Source of the DNA: Gemella sp.
GTDB taxonomy: Bacteria; Bacillota; Bacilli; Staphylococcales; Gemellaceae
DNA: 64,000 nucleotides
Assembly: GCA_030529855.1 (NCBI GenBank)
Contig: JAUMWC010000006.1
Span: 1 to 64,000, forward strand
Reading direction: 5' to 3'
Numbering within the stretch: the stretch's first letter is position 1; every line of letters starts with the position of its first letter. Below are positions 9,397-20,389 of the stretch, in pieces. The notes below the pieces were generated by a model. That model was not told the DNA's origin. It was given only the letters and a program-made list of their open reading frames with translations, and did no database searches. Made by a program: the position numbers and the translations under genes.

Positions 9397-9776
9397 TATA
9401 GCGCACCAAACTCTTGTCTATCTATCTCTACCACTACTCCGCACTCTTTAAATACTTGTCTCACCGGTGCGTTTGGTTTATTAATCACTATTTTAATACT
9501 TGAAATTAATTCGTGATTTGTGAAAATAGTTTTTATTATTTCATAGGCTAGTCTTTCTAATAATTTATAAGTGTTTTGGGTTGCTACATCTGCAACTATC
9601 TCTGCTATGTCTCCATATGAAACACTTGAATCTAAATTATCATTTAACATTGCTTGTTTAAAATCCAAAGAACATTCTACATCAAAAATAAACTTTTGAC
9701 CTAGACGAGTTTCTTCAGGGAATACACCATGATAAGCATAGACTTCTATTCCTTTTACATAGATTTTATTTTTCAT
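9396..9776 (-). CDS. folB: Dihydroneopterin aldolase
   Basis: About 126 residues. It converts dihydroneopterin to hydroxymethyl-dihydropterin just upstream of HPPK. The KIYVKGIEVYAYHGVFPEE start, the SYGDIAE segment and the VRQVFKECGVVVEI end are typical. I took the ATG at 9776, preceded by AGAGGT, rather than an in-frame ATG 30 nt upstream that lacks a convincing ribosome site. No folP is adjacent; folE lies elsewhere in the window. Confidence 0.95.
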   Translation of the reverse strand: MKNKIYVKGIEVYAYHGVFPEETRLGQKFIFDVECSLDFKQAMLNDNLDSSVSYGDIAEIVADVATQNTYKLLERLAYEIIKTIFTNHELISSIKIVINKPNAPVRQVFKECGVVVEIDRQEFGAL

Positions 9777-9851
9777 AGTTTTACCTCTATAATGTATAAA
9801 ATTCATATCTTTTTATTTTAACATATATTTATTTATTTCTCTAAAGAAAAA

Positions 9852-9877
9852 GTACTATAGTTGTCTAACTATAGTAC
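9852..9877 (-). terminator. Terminator of ssb
   Basis: Perfect 11-bp stem GTACTATAGTT/AACTATAGTAC with loop GTCT, followed by TTTTTCTTT on the minus strand. Confidence 0.9.
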
Positions 9878-9883
9878 CTTATT

Positions 9884-10249
9884 TTATTGCCCCAAAGTAA
9901 ATACATCATCAGGATTTGGGATTTCTTCTTTTTTATTATACCTACTTAAAAAATTAATTTGATGAGCTATTAATGATAATTGATAATGATTCACTCCATT
10001 TTTATCTGTATAAGTGCTATTTGATAGTGAACCCAGTATATTAATCATACTTCCTTTATCACAGTACTTCACTGTATTATGTGCAACTTTACCAAAAGCT
10101 GTAAAGTCAATAAATTCAGCAGTTCCTTCTTTTGCTTTATATTGAGATTGGACTGCTATACTTGCTTTCAGATATTCCATACCTGATTCACTAGTTCTAA
10201 GTTCTGGTTTCTTCACTAATCTTCCTATTAATGTAACTTGATTTAGCAT
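9884..10249 (-). CDS. ssb: Short single-stranded DNA-binding protein (SsbB-like)
   Basis: A 121-residue OB-fold protein: MLNQVTLIGRLVKKPELR, then FIDFTAFGKVAHN, and the tetramer-forming core. It lacks the long Gln/Gly-rich linker and acidic DDDIPF-type tip of housekeeping SsbA, so it resembles the shorter SsbB class that protects incoming DNA during transformation. No competence gene or streptococcal com-box (TACGAATA) is adjacent, so a competence role is an inference. It stands alone between its own promoter and terminator. Confidence 0.88.
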   Translation of the reverse strand: MLNQVTLIGRLVKKPELRTSESGMEYLKASIAVQSQYKAKEGTAEFIDFTAFGKVAHNTVKYCDKGSMINILGSLSNSTYTDKNGVNHYQLSLIAHQINFLSRYNKKEEIPNPDDVFTLGQ

Positions 10250-10269
10250 TTTTTCTACCTCTCAATGTG

Positions 10270-10297
10270 ATTATTATGTTCTTAATTTCATAATAAT
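10270..10297. promoter_or_regulatory. Inverted repeat at the ssb promoter, possible operator
   Basis: Perfect 9-bp arms ATTATTATG and CATAATAAT separated by 10 bases, overlapping the -10 and the likely start site. It matches no operator I recognise with certainty. Confidence 0.5.
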
Positions 10298-10318
10298 CAA
10301 AGAAAATATAAATGTCAA
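10290..10318 (-). promoter_or_regulatory. ssb promoter
   Basis: TTGACA (10313-10318), 17-bp spacer and TATTAT (10290-10295) on the minus strand, about 40 bases before the start codon. Confidence 0.8.
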
Positions 10319-10430
10319 TGGAGATTTTTCTAGCACTGAAAACTGTTGAAAACAATTTTTCAAACGACTTTTACTACATAATACTATTTTATCTTTTAGA
10401 TACATTAATAATCCCTTAAATGTGAAAAAA

Positions 10431-10458
10431 AGAAAATTATTATTTCTAATAATTTTCT
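10431..10458 (-). terminator. Terminator of the nitroreductase gene
   Basis: Perfect 11-bp stem AGAAAATTATT/AATAATTTTCT with a 6-nt loop, followed by a T-run on the minus strand. Confidence 0.85.
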
Positions 10459-10473
10459 ATGAGTATATAAGTA

Positions 10474-11106
10474 CTATATAAATCTTGTTACTTCTTCTGC
10501 TGATAATCTTACAGATGGACGACCTGCTTCTGCGGCTTTCCCTAGAGAAATAATCATCACAGGTACATATTTTTTATCATCTTCTCCTAATGCTGCAACT
10601 ATTTCCTTAGTATTAAATCCACCAATAGCATTAGTATCGTATCCATGCGCCCTTGCTACTAACATAAACTGCATTGCTGCTAATGATGCATCTACTTTTA
10701 CAACTTCTCTCATCTGCTCCATAGAAAAACTGTCATACATTTTAGCATACATTGGAAATAATTTGTCTTTAATTTCTTGTGGCATATAACCTTTTTCTAC
10801 TGATTGATTATAAATTTTTTCAGCAGTATCTTGTGGTCTCACGTTTCCTAAGACTACAATCATAGCCGATGATGTGTCATTTTGTGTTGTATTGAAACTT
10901 ACCAGTGGTCTTAATTTTTCTTTTCCTTCTGGAGTATTTACAACTAGAAATTTCCAAGGTTGAAAGTTTACTGATGATGGAGCTGTAATAGCTTCGTTAA
11001 TCATTTCTAAAATTTCTTCATTAGAAATCTTAACACTTGTATCGTAAGTTTTAATACTTCTTCTTCCTTCTAAGATATCTTTGAAATTATTATTTACTAT
11101 AGTCAT
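10474..11106 (-). CDS. Nitroreductase family FMN oxidoreductase
   Basis: A 210-residue FMN-dependent nitroreductase-fold protein. Diagnostic parts are the N-terminal RRSIKTYD, the APSSVNFQPWKFLVV flavin-binding stretch, AAMQFMLVARAHGYDT and the glycine-rich IGGF. Such enzymes use NAD(P)H to reduce nitro compounds, quinones or flavins; the true substrate is not readable. It is a single-gene unit with its own promoter and terminator. Confidence 0.9.
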   Translation of the reverse strand: MTIVNNNFKDILEGRRSIKTYDTSVKISNEEILEMINEAITAPSSVNFQPWKFLVVNTPEGKEKLRPLVSFNTTQNDTSSAMIVVLGNVRPQDTAEKIYNQSVEKGYMPQEIKDKLFPMYAKMYDSFSMEQMREVVKVDASLAAMQFMLVARAHGYDTNAIGGFNTKEIVAALGEDDKKYVPVMIISLGKAAEAGRPSVRLSAEEVTRFI

Positions 11107-11139
11107 TTCTATCTCCCTATTTTTTATATAACTTGTAAA

Positions 11140-11168
11140 AGTATAAAGTAGATACCTTAGCTTGTCAA
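11140..11168 (-). promoter_or_regulatory. Nitroreductase promoter
   Basis: TTGACA (11163-11168), 17-bp spacer, TATACT (11140-11145) on the minus strand. Confidence 0.8.
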
Positions 11169-11230
11169 TTAATTCTTCTTGTTTAGTATCCCTAAAAATT
11201 AACTGTTATAGTTATCACTCTATAAACTCT

Positions 11231-11872
11231 TTATCTAAAATTTGAATATTTATAAATATTTTCTTGTCTATTTTTCTCTACTGCGTCTATCATAATACTT
11301 GCTAAATCTGCTGGTTTTATTGGTCTATAGTCAATAAATCTCCCTCTTGTCAATAAATTAACTACAGGCACTAATTTCACACCTAAACTTTCAAAGAATC
11401 GTCCTTTTCTTTCTACTATTAATAGTGATGGTCTAAAAATTCTTAGTTTTCCTAATTCTAATTTTGTTACACTTTCTTCTAGTTTCCCTTTAAGTGATCC
11501 ATAGAAATTTTTTGAGTTTGGATTAGATTCTATAGCAGAAACTAAGTTAAAAGATTTAACCTTGTTTTCACATTTTTTAGCGAAATTATAAACATAAGTA
11601 TAATCTATTTTATATTGAGCTTCTTTTGAACCTGCTTGTTTTAGAGTAGTTCCAAAAGCTACAAATACATCTGCATTTTCTAAGATACTCTCATCAAATA
11701 CCATTTCATCAAAGTTAATTACTATTGCTTCAAACTTATCTCCATTAGGTAAATTATTAATAGAATTTCTTCCAACTACATAAATTTTATCATAAGTTTC
11801 TCTTCTTATAAGTTCTTTTAATATTTCTTTCCCTACTGCTCCAGTAGCACCTAAGATTACTGCTTTTTTCAT
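11231..11872 (-). CDS. NAD(P)-binding Rossmann oxidoreductase (TIP30/HTATIP2-like)
   Basis: About 213 residues. It opens with a Rossmann dinucleotide motif (AVILGATGAVGKEILKEL) followed by IYVVGRN, then VFVAFGTT and SAIESNPNSKNFYGSLKG, where the YxxxK-like segment fits atypical SDRs of the TIP30 type. The reaction is unknown. The ATG at 11872 follows AGGAG at workable spacing; a GTG six bases upstream would sit too close to it. Confidence 0.82.
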   Translation of the reverse strand: MKKAVILGATGAVGKEILKELIRRETYDKIYVVGRNSINNLPNGDKFEAIVINFDEMVFDESILENADVFVAFGTTLKQAGSKEAQYKIDYTYVYNFAKKCENKVKSFNLVSAIESNPNSKNFYGSLKGKLEESVTKLELGKLRIFRPSLLIVERKGRFFESLGVKLVPVVNLLTRGRFIDYRPIKPADLASIMIDAVEKNRQENIYKYSNFR

Positions 11873-11923
11873 TATCACTTACTCCTGTTTAATATGTTTT
11901 CATATTTTATTTTCATTTTTCCT

Positions 11924-11952
11924 AGTATAGTACACCACACATCAAATGTCAA
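11924..11952 (-). promoter_or_regulatory. SDR gene promoter
   Basis: TTGACA (11947-11952), 17-bp spacer, TATACT (11924-11929) on the minus strand. Confidence 0.8.
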
Positions 11953-11985
11953 GAATAGTCAATTTTTATATTTAAACTATAAATA

Positions 11986-12020
11986 AAAAACATTCCAACA
12001 AATTTTGTTGAAATGTTTTT
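11986..12020 (-). terminator. Terminator of metG
   Basis: Stem AAAAACATTCCAACA/TGTTGAAATGTTTTT, 14 of 15 pairs Watson-Crick plus one wobble position, ending in an A/T-rich run. Confidence 0.8.
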
Positions 12021-12025
12021 CTTTA

Positions 12026-14044
<2,019 letters not shown>

Positions 14045-14101
14045 CTATCCTAATTATTTTACCACAAATAGTACTACTCTGTATATATGTAAACATAAAA
14101 A

Positions 14102-14128
14102 ATAGACTATCAATTATTGATAGTCTAT
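14102..14128 (-). terminator. Terminator of the PTS IIC-like gene
   Basis: Perfect 12-bp stem ATAGACTATCAA/TTGATAGTCTAT with a 3-nt loop, then TTTTT on the minus strand. Confidence 0.88.
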
Positions 14129-14140
14129 AAAAATTTACTA

Positions 14141-15199
14141 TTATCCTAAGTTTTTTCTTTCGTAAGCTTCTTTTTTGTATAATTTTAAAACATCTCCGAA
14201 AAGTTTGTCGAATACAAAAGCAGCTCCGAATGGAATAACAAAGTAAGTTAATAAGGCTACTAAAACACTAGCCCCTTTTTCAATAGCTTTAAGTGGTCCT
14301 ACAAGTCCTATTACTCCGAATCCTGCACTTGTATGGTCTCCTAAAACATTAAAGAACCAAACTCCAAGTCCGCTGACTGCTGCCGTGGCGAAAATTGGAA
14401 CTAATAATAATGGGGTTTTGGCTACGTTAGGCATCATAAGTTTGATTGCTCCTAGTAATATAGCAATACCTACACCTGATGAGTTTTTAGCTTTTATAGA
14501 TCCCATTATTAATACTGCGGCTGCTGATACTACCCCTATAGCTGCTGCTCCTGCTCCTAAGTGGTTAGCGTTAGAGAATAATACTATCCCCATCGCTACT
14601 GTCGATAATGGCGTTACGATAAATAATGAAAACGAAATTGCTATTAACATCGACATAGTTACTGGTTGTAGCGTAGTGAACGTCATTACTCCATCAGCTA
14701 ATAACTTAGATACTTTTTTCACGTGTGGTAAAGTGTATAAACCTACTAAAGCTGGTACTCCACCACCTATAATTGGTAGTAGGATAATTGTTAAGTGACC
14801 AAATTTATCTCTTAATTTAGTTATTAAGTAAGTTGCAAATAATGCAATTAATAATACGTTAATTAAATCACCCATTGGTGTTGCTACATATGCTTTTAGT
14901 TCTGGTTTGTAAACAATTGAACCTGAAGCTACAAGTAGTGAAGCTCCTAGAACTGTATTCTCTAAAGTTGTAAACTTCATAGATATACCTATTGCTGTTC
15001 CAACAAGAACTGGAACTGCAAATTGTAATAAGTAAACTGCTTGTCCTGCTGTTGCGAAAAATTCTGGTAGGAAGTACATACCTGCATATTTAAATAATGC
15101 AGTCAATACTACATTGGCAATAAGACCAGAAACAACCCCTATCGCCATACCGTTTAATACGGTATTAAATAAAGATTTGAATGTTACTTTCTCATTCAT
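14141..15199 (-). CDS. PTS transporter subunit IIC, PfoR-like membrane protein
   Basis: About 352 residues with roughly ten hydrophobic segments and glycine-rich turns (LLPIIGGGVPALVGLYTLP, GFGVIGLVGPLKAIE), matching the PTS_EIIC_2 / PfoR group. These are predicted sugar-permease-like proteins that often lack partner IIA and IIB domains, and none is adjacent here, so transport by phosphotransfer is uncertain. The start at 15199 (MNEKVTF) follows AGGAG; an upstream in-frame ATG has no ribosome site. It is monocistronic. Confidence 0.82.
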   Translation of the reverse strand: MNEKVTFKSLFNTVLNGMAIGVVSGLIANVVLTALFKYAGMYFLPEFFATAGQAVYLLQFAVPVLVGTAIGISMKFTTLENTVLGASLLVASGSIVYKPELKAYVATPMGDLINVLLIALFATYLITKLRDKFGHLTIILLPIIGGGVPALVGLYTLPHVKKVSKLLADGVMTFTTLQPVTMSMLIAISFSLFIVTPLSTVAMGIVLFSNANHLGAGAAAIGVVSAAAVLIMGSIKAKNSSGVGIAILLGAIKLMMPNVAKTPLLLVPIFATAAVSGLGVWFFNVLGDHTSAGFGVIGLVGPLKAIEKGASVLVALLTYFVIPFGAAFVFDKLFGDVLKLYKKEAYERKNLG

Positions 15200-15263
15200 A
15201 ATACTATTTCTCCTAAAGTATAAATTGCATATCAAAATATAAATACAAAAATGATATAAAAAT

Positions 15264-15291
15264 ATTCTAACATATTTTCAGAATATTTCAA
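15264..15291 (-). promoter_or_regulatory. Probable PTS IIC-like gene promoter
   Basis: TTGAAA (15286-15291), 16-bp spacer, TAGAAT (15264-15269) on the minus strand. Confidence 0.6.
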
Positions 15292-15325
15292 GTGTTTTTT
15301 GTAAAAAAATACAAAAATGAAAAAC

Positions 15326-15358
15326 AAATACACTTCTTATTTTCAAAGAAGTGTATTT
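15326..15358 (-). terminator. Terminator of mnmG-rsmG
   Basis: Perfect 13-bp stem AAATACACTTCTT/AAGAAGTGTATTT with a 7-nt loop, followed by GTTTTTC on the minus strand. Confidence 0.88.
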
Positions 15359-15364
15359 AATCAT

Positions 15365-16075
15365 CTATATAATTGGGTTCTTTAACGGTGTCCCTGCTTT
15401 TCTAGGATACTTGTTAGGTGTTTCTTTAGTCTTTTTAATTCTTAGAATATGTCTTTCTTCTCCATCAATATAGAATTCAGAATCATCTTCTAATTTAGCA
15501 CCGAATAATTTTATAGCTTTATCCGCTTCTAATTTTTCTTCATCAGATTTTTGCGCTTTAAGACTTAAGAAGTATCCACCTTTTTTTACAAGTGGTATAC
15601 AAAATTCTGATAAAACATTAAGTCTTGCTACTGCTCTTGCTGTAACAACATCAAACGACTCTCTGTATTCTTTATTTTGTCCAAAATCTTCTGCTCTAGA
15701 GTGTACAAAATTATAATTTTCTAGACCTAGTTCTTCTGCAAGAAGATTTAAAAACTTGATTCGCTTATTTAATGAATCTACAATTGTAACTTCTAAATGT
15801 GGGTAAACAATTTTTAAAGGAATAGATGGGAAACCTGCCCCACTTCCCACATCACAAATTGTTTTTACTTCTGTGAAGTCAAAATAAAATGATGTTGCTA
15901 TTGAATCATAGAAATGTTTTGTGTAGAAGTCATCTTCTTCTGTTATAGCAGTAAGATTAATTCTTTCATTCCAATATACAACTAGTTCGTAATACTTTTC
16001 TAATTGTTTTTTTTGTAAGTCACTAAGAGTAATTCCATTACTTTCTAGATTCTTGTAAAATTCTATCTTATTCAT
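15365..16075 (-). CDS. rsmG: 16S rRNA (guanine-527-N7) methyltransferase
   Basis: A 236-residue SAM-dependent enzyme (formerly GidB) that methylates 16S rRNA G527; its loss gives low-level streptomycin resistance in several bacteria. Family features are [19 protein letters not shown], the SAM-binding [15 protein letters not shown] and the [14 protein letters not shown] segment. Its ATG overlaps the end of mnmG by 8 nt (ATGAATAA), so the pair is translationally coupled, as in most bacteria. The C-terminal [16 protein letters not shown] is typical of Firmicutes RsmG. Confidence 0.97.
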   Translation of the reverse strand: MNKIEFYKNLESNGITLSDLQKKQLEKYYELVVYWNERINLTAITEEDDFYTKHFYDSIATSFYFDFTEVKTICDVGSGAGFPSIPLKIVYPHLEVTIVDSLNKRIKFLNLLAEELGLENYNFVHSRAEDFGQNKEYRESFDVVTARAVARLNVLSEFCIPLVKKGGYFLSLKAQKSDEEKLEADKAIKLFGAKLEDDSEFYIDGEERHILRIKKTKETPNKYPRKAGTPLKNPII

Positions 16076-17954
16076 TTGCTGTTCCTGCTTTTCTTTGCTC
16101 TAAGTAAATTAATAATATAGATATATCTGCTGGGTTAACCCCTGAAATACGTGATGCTTGACCAATAGTTAATGGTGCTACTTTGATAAGTTTCTCTCTA
16201 GCTTCTAAAGCTAAACTTGGTACTTCATTGTAGTCTATATCTAAAGGAATTTTCTTAGCATCCATTTTCTTCATTTTTTCTACTTGTTGAAGTGATTTCT
16301 TAATGTATCCTTCATACTTAACTTCGATTTCAATTTGCTCAATAACTGTCATTGGTAAAGTTACTTCTTGATCAGCTAGGTGCATAATGTGTAAGTAAGT
16401 TAATTCTGGACGTCTTAATAAATCAATTGCTAAGATACCGTCACGAAGTTCAGCAGTATTTAATTCTTTCATTTTTTCTAATGTTGCTTTTGTTGGTGTA
16501 ATTCTAAATGTTTTTAATCTTTCAATTTCATTGTTGATTAAATCACGTTTAGCTTGGAACTCTTCATATCTTTCATCTGTGATAAGTCCATTTTTATAAG
16601 CAATATCAGATAGACGCATATCTGCGTTATCGTGTCTTAATAATAATCTATGTTCTGCTCTTGATGTTAATAAACGGTATGGTTCATTAGTTCCTTTTGT
16701 TACTAAATCATCAATCATAACTCCGATATAAGCTTCATCACGTCCTAAGATTAATGGATCGTGTCCTAGAACTTTTGCAGCTGCATTAATACCAGCCATA
16801 ATTCCTTGTCCAGCTGCTTCTTCATAACCAGACGTTCCGTTTAACTGTCCTGCTGTGAATAGACCTGAGATAAGTTTAGTTTCTAATGTTGGCCATAAAG
16901 TTGTCGGATTGATTACATCGTACTCTATTGCATAACCATTTCTCATGATTGTAGCATTTTCTAAACCTTTGATAGATTTAATCATATCTCTTTGAACATC
17001 ATCAGGTAAAGATGTAGATAAACCTTGAACATAAATTTCCTTAGTTCCACGTCCTTCTGGCTCTAAGAATAATTGGTGTCTTTCTTTATCGTTAAATCTT
17101 ACATATTTATCTTCAATACTTGGACAGTATCTTGGTCCTGTTCCTTTGATAACTCCAGAGTACATAGCTGAACGACCTAAGTTATTAGCGATAATTTCGT
17201 GTGTTTCTGCATTTGTATAAGTTAACCAGCAAGGTACTTGATCTTTTACGAATTCAGTCGTTTCGTAAGAGAAGGCATATTCTTTTTCATCACCAGGTTG
17301 GATTTCTGTCTTAGAAAAATCTACTGTATCTGCCTTAACACGTGGCGGAGTTCCAGTTTTAAATCTTAATAATTCAAATCCTAATTCTTCTAATTGTTTT
17401 GGTAAGTCAATAGATGGTAATTGGTGGTTAGGCCCTGAAGAGTATTTAGTTTCTCCAATTACTATTTCTCCACGTAAGTAAGTACCAGTTGTAATTACAA
17501 CTGCTTTCGCTCCATACTTAGTGTTTAACATAGTTTCTAAACCTACTACTTTATTATCTTCTATTAATAGTCTTTTTACCATTGCTTGTTCAATATCTAG
17601 ATTTTCAGTATTTTCTAATAATCTCTTCATTTCTAATTGATATTGAACTTTATCTGATTGTACCCTTAGAGCACGAACTGCTGGTCCTTTAGCAGTGTTT
17701 AACATTCTTGTTTGAATATTAGTTTTATCTGCGATTCTCGCCATTGCTCCACCTAGAGCATCTACTTCTCTAACAACTACTCCTTTAGCAGGACCCCCTA
17801 TAGCAGGGTTACACGGCATAAATCCGATTGTATCTAAATTTGTTGTAACCATAAGTGTCTTAGCACCTTTTCTACTAGAAGCTAAAGCTGCCTCGATTCC
17901 TGCGTGTCCTCCACCTATTACAATTACATCATATTCTTTAAAAAATTGTGTCAT
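16068..17954 (-). CDS. mnmG: tRNA uridine-5-carboxymethylaminomethyl modification enzyme MnmG
   Basis: A 628-residue FAD enzyme (GidA) that with MnmE modifies U34 of several tRNAs. The N-terminal [21 protein letters not shown] is the FAD site. [11 protein letters not shown] carries one of the conserved active-site cysteines, and TGTYLRGEI with [19 protein letters not shown] completes the fold. The C-terminal helical domain ([20 protein letters not shown]) is the MnmE/tRNA-binding part. mnmE and parB/noc, often next to it near the origin, are not here. Confidence 0.98.
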   Translation of the reverse strand: MTQFFKEYDVIVIGGGHAGIEAALASSRKGAKTLMVTTNLDTIGFMPCNPAIGGPAKGVVVREVDALGGAMARIADKTNIQTRMLNTAKGPAVRALRVQSDKVQYQLEMKRLLENTENLDIEQAMVKRLLIEDNKVVGLETMLNTKYGAKAVVITTGTYLRGEIVIGETKYSSGPNHQLPSIDLPKQLEELGFELLRFKTGTPPRVKADTVDFSKTEIQPGDEKEYAFSYETTEFVKDQVPCWLTYTNAETHEIIANNLGRSAMYSGVIKGTGPRYCPSIEDKYVRFNDKERHQLFLEPEGRGTKEIYVQGLSTSLPDDVQRDMIKSIKGLENATIMRNGYAIEYDVINPTTLWPTLETKLISGLFTAGQLNGTSGYEEAAGQGIMAGINAAAKVLGHDPLILGRDEAYIGVMIDDLVTKGTNEPYRLLTSRAEHRLLLRHDNADMRLSDIAYKNGLITDERYEEFQAKRDLINNEIERLKTFRITPTKATLEKMKELNTAELRDGILAIDLLRRPELTYLHIMHLADQEVTLPMTVIEQIEIEVKYEGYIKKSLQQVEKMKKMDAKKIPLDIDYNEVPSLALEAREKLIKVAPLTIGQASRISGVNPADISILLIYLEQRKAGTANE

Positions 17955-18098
17955 AATTCCTCCAAAATATTTAATTAAATAAATATCAAAATTATGCTTT
18001 CACCAAAATTTTGAATAAAATTATTTTTATAATTTACTTAGTTAATATTAACATAATTTTATATTTTTAACTAATAATTACCCTTTATTAAAGTAAAA

Positions 18099-18120
18099 AA
18101 ACTAGCCATTAGACTAGTTT
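18099..18120 (-). terminator. Terminator of the flavodoxin gene
   Basis: Stem AAACTAG/CTAGTTT with an 8-nt loop, followed by a T-run on the minus strand; the gene's TAG lies in the stem. Confidence 0.75.
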
Positions 18121-18560
18121 AATGCATTCGCAAAATCTTCTACGAATTTTGCTAAATTTTCTTCCTCTTCTTCTGTATCTACTTCAAATTCTACTTTCAG
18201 ATTTTGAGTTGGGTTAGTAGCTCCTGCTGATTTAATTTGTGCATCAAATTGATCTACAGCTGAGCAGAAGTGTTCATAAATAGTGTCCCCTGTTCCTACT
18301 ACTCCAAAGATTTTTCCAGATAAGTCCATATCTGCTAATTCTTCATAGAATTCTTCCATCTCGCTTGGAAGATCTCCTTCGTCATATGTATAAGATGCTA
18401 CTATAAAAGCATCTGATTCTTCTACTACTGAAAAATCATCCATATCTTCTATAAAATGTAGGTTTACTTCTATACCTTTTTCACTAAATTTTTCTACTAC
18501 AAGCTCACTCAAAGCCTCTGTATTTCCTGTTAAACTTGCATATATTAAATTAACACTCAT
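18114..18560 (-). CDS. Flavodoxin
   Basis: A 148-residue short-chain flavodoxin carrying one FMN as a low-potential electron shuttle, typically in place of ferredoxin under iron limitation. The phosphate loop LIYASLTGNTEAL is at residues 5-17, the 60s loop at ASYTYDEGDLP and the 90s loop at GVVGTGDTIYEHFC. The C-terminal third is strongly acidic (DTEEEEENL), as usual. It has its own promoter with a palindrome across the -10. Confidence 0.93.
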   Translation of the reverse strand: MSVNLIYASLTGNTEALSELVVEKFSEKGIEVNLHFIEDMDDFSVVEESDAFIVASYTYDEGDLPSEMEEFYEELADMDLSGKIFGVVGTGDTIYEHFCSAVDQFDAQIKSAGATNPTQNLKVEFEVDTEEEEENLAKFVEDFANALN

Positions 18561-18593
18561 CTTTTTTCTCCTATTTTTATGGGTAATATCAAC

Positions 18594-18619
18594 TAAAGAA
18601 TATTATAAATTATTCTTTA
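18594..18619. promoter_or_regulatory. Palindrome over the flavodoxin -10, possible operator
   Basis: Perfect 9-bp arms TAAAGAATA and TATTCTTTA with an 8-base spacer; the -10 element lies inside it. It does not fit the Fur consensus well and is only loosely PerR-like. Confidence 0.55.
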
Positions 18620-18630
18620 ATCCATGTAAA
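18602..18630 (-). promoter_or_regulatory. Flavodoxin promoter
   Basis: TTTACA (18625-18630), 17-bp spacer, TATAAT (18602-18607) on the minus strand. Confidence 0.8.
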
Positions 18631-18662
18631 GTCCTTGTTTTCTATATACACCTTACTTAAAC

Positions 18663-18694
18663 AAAAGGATTGTAAAATTAATTACAATCCTTTT
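18663..18694 (-). terminator. Terminator of the rlmL-like/Rrf2 operon
   Basis: Perfect 13-bp stem AAAAGGATTGTAA/TTACAATCCTTTT with a 6-nt loop. It overlaps the end of the regulator gene. Confidence 0.82.
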
Positions 18695-19197
18695 TCTTCA
18701 TCCATTCTCTTGTAAATGTTAGCTAGTTCTTCTTCCCATTTGTTCCAGTCTAATTTTATACCTGCATTTTCTTTTAGGATATTTGCTACAACATCATCAA
18801 TTGAAAATGAATCTAACGCTTCTGCTAAAGCTAAATTTATAGCATTTAAATTTTTTAAATATTCCTCATATCTTGAATCAGTGTTTCTTACACCTGTGAA
18901 TATTCTCTTAATGTAGTCAGATTTCAGTACAAAAATTTCAATTTTTCCATTAATTGCTTTGTATATTTGATAGAAAGTTACTTTTTTCTTAGGACGATAT
19001 TTATATCCTCCACCTACTCCAGGGTTAGCTTTAACTAGTTTACTTAAAACTAACTTTCTCATAATTTTTTTTAAATACGTTGGTGAAATATCTAAACGTT
19101 CACTGATTTCTCTTGAACTTAAATAAACATTTCTATCTTGTATATAAAGCATAATCATTATACAAATTGCTTGTTCTGTTCCTTTTGTTAAATGCAT
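18682..19197 (-). CDS. Rrf2 family transcriptional regulator
   Basis: A 171-residue protein with an N-terminal winged helix (MHLTKGTEQAICIMIML, SSREISERLDISPTYLKKIM, GVGGGYKYR wing), diagnostic of Rrf2 proteins. It has a single Cys, near residue 12, so the three-Cys Fe-S cluster site of IscR/NsrR types is absent and it is more like the CymR/YwnA class. The C-terminal 60 residues are unusually long and charged. It lies 15 nt after the methyltransferase gene in one operon whose promoter carries a large palindrome, so autoregulation is plausible. Confidence 0.85.
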   Translation of the reverse strand: MHLTKGTEQAICIMIMLYIQDRNVYLSSREISERLDISPTYLKKIMRKLVLSKLVKANPGVGGGYKYRPKKKVTFYQIYKAINGKIEIFVLKSDYIKRIFTGVRNTDSRYEEYLKNLNAINLALAEALDSFSIDDVVANILKENAGIKLDWNKWEEELANIYKRMDEEKGL

Positions 19198-19212
19198 ACA
19201 CTGCTTCCCCCT

Positions 19213-20352
19213 TTATTCTGCGTTTTTCTTTAATCTTTCTCCCCAGTACTGATAGTAAGTACACTCTATAGAACCATTGAATAATTTTCTACGTTTAGTT
19301 GCTTTTTTACCATATAAGTTTTCAAATAACTTATGCGATGTTAGAAGATATAGTGACCAGTATGGCTTATCTTTTAAAGCTTGTCCTAGAAATCTATACA
19401 TCTTTTCAACTTCTGCTTTCTCTCCTATACGCTCACCGTACGGCGGGTTTGCTATTATACAAGCTGATTCAGCTTTAGCAACAAAGTCGTAGACTGTCAT
19501 TTGTTTTAATTCTATCAGACTTCCTAAACCTATTTCATCGATATTGTTTTGTGCTGTTGCAATCATTTTTGGATCTAAGTCTGAACCATATAGTTCTAAT
19601 TCTTTTTCGTAATCAATTGCTTCTTCAGCTAGATTTCTTTCTTCTTCTACTAAAGCTTTTGGCATCCAGTACCATTTTTCAAAATCAAAGTTTCTATTTA
19701 TTCCAGGCGCCATATTTTGAGCCATCATAGCTGCTTCTATAAGTAACGTTCCCGATCCACAGAATAAATCATAGAATGGTACATCACCTTTCCAGTTTGT
19801 TAATTTTACCATAGCTGCTGCTAATGTTTCCTTAATTGGTGCAACCCCTTGGTTAGCTCTGTATCCACGTTTGTGCAAACCATCTCCAGACGTATCTAAA
19901 AGAATAGTTGCTTCATCGTTAAGCATAATTATTTCTAATCTAAATCTTGCTCCTGTTTCTTGTAACCATCCAGAAACACCATATGATTTTTTCATTTTTT
20001 CTACTATTGCTTTTTTTACTATTGACTGACAGTCAGACACACTGAATAATTTTGACTTGTGGCTTCGCCCATCTACTGGGAACTTAGCGTCTTCTGGTAG
20101 ATATTTACCCCAGTCAATTTCTTTTGTTTTTTCAAATAGTTCTTCGAAAGTCACTGCTGGAAACTTAGCTACAACTATCTTTACCCTGTCAGCACATCTT
20201 AGCCAAAGGTTTGATCTTACTATAGCTCTTTTATCTCCTGAATAATACACTCTTCCATTTTCTACTTTTGTTTCATATCCTAATTCTTGTACTTCTTTAG
20301 CTACAATTGATTCTAGTCCCATAGGGGTTGTAGCAACTAAATTATAATTCAT
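19213..20352 (-). CDS. THUMP-domain class I RNA methyltransferase (YpsC/RlmL-like)
   Basis: A 379-residue protein with an N-terminal ferredoxin-like/THUMP RNA-binding region (VATTPMGLESIVAKEVQELG, residues 5-24) and a C-terminal Rossmann methyltransferase. DLFCGSGTLLIEA is the SAM site and ANPPYGERIG is the NPPY catalytic motif of amino-group methyltransferases. By family it is expected to make m2G in 23S rRNA, as the first half of E. coli RlmL does. It sits next to rnpB, as ypsC does in Bacillus. Confidence 0.92.
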   Translation of the reverse strand: MNYNLVATTPMGLESIVAKEVQELGYETKVENGRVYYSGDKRAIVRSNLWLRCADRVKIVVAKFPAVTFEELFEKTKEIDWGKYLPEDAKFPVDGRSHKSKLFSVSDCQSIVKKAIVEKMKKSYGVSGWLQETGARFRLEIIMLNDEATILLDTSGDGLHKRGYRANQGVAPIKETLAAAMVKLTNWKGDVPFYDLFCGSGTLLIEAAMMAQNMAPGINRNFDFEKWYWMPKALVEEERNLAEEAIDYEKELELYGSDLDPKMIATAQNNIDEIGLGSLIELKQMTVYDFVAKAESACIIANPPYGERIGEKAEVEKMYRFLGQALKDKPYWSLYLLTSHKLFENLYGKKATKRRKLFNGSIECTYYQYWGERLKKNAE

Positions 20353-20389
20353 TATTTTCTCCTAATTTGTATTAATATACTTACTTCTA

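Noticed and set aside
14385-14798. Plus-strand reading frame inside the PTS IIC-like gene
   Set aside because: Antisense to a membrane protein gene; no start signal or family features.
17955-18000. AT-rich near-palindrome upstream of mnmG
   Set aside because: ATTTAATTAAAT-type symmetry is expected by chance in DNA this AT-rich, and no promoter elements align with it.
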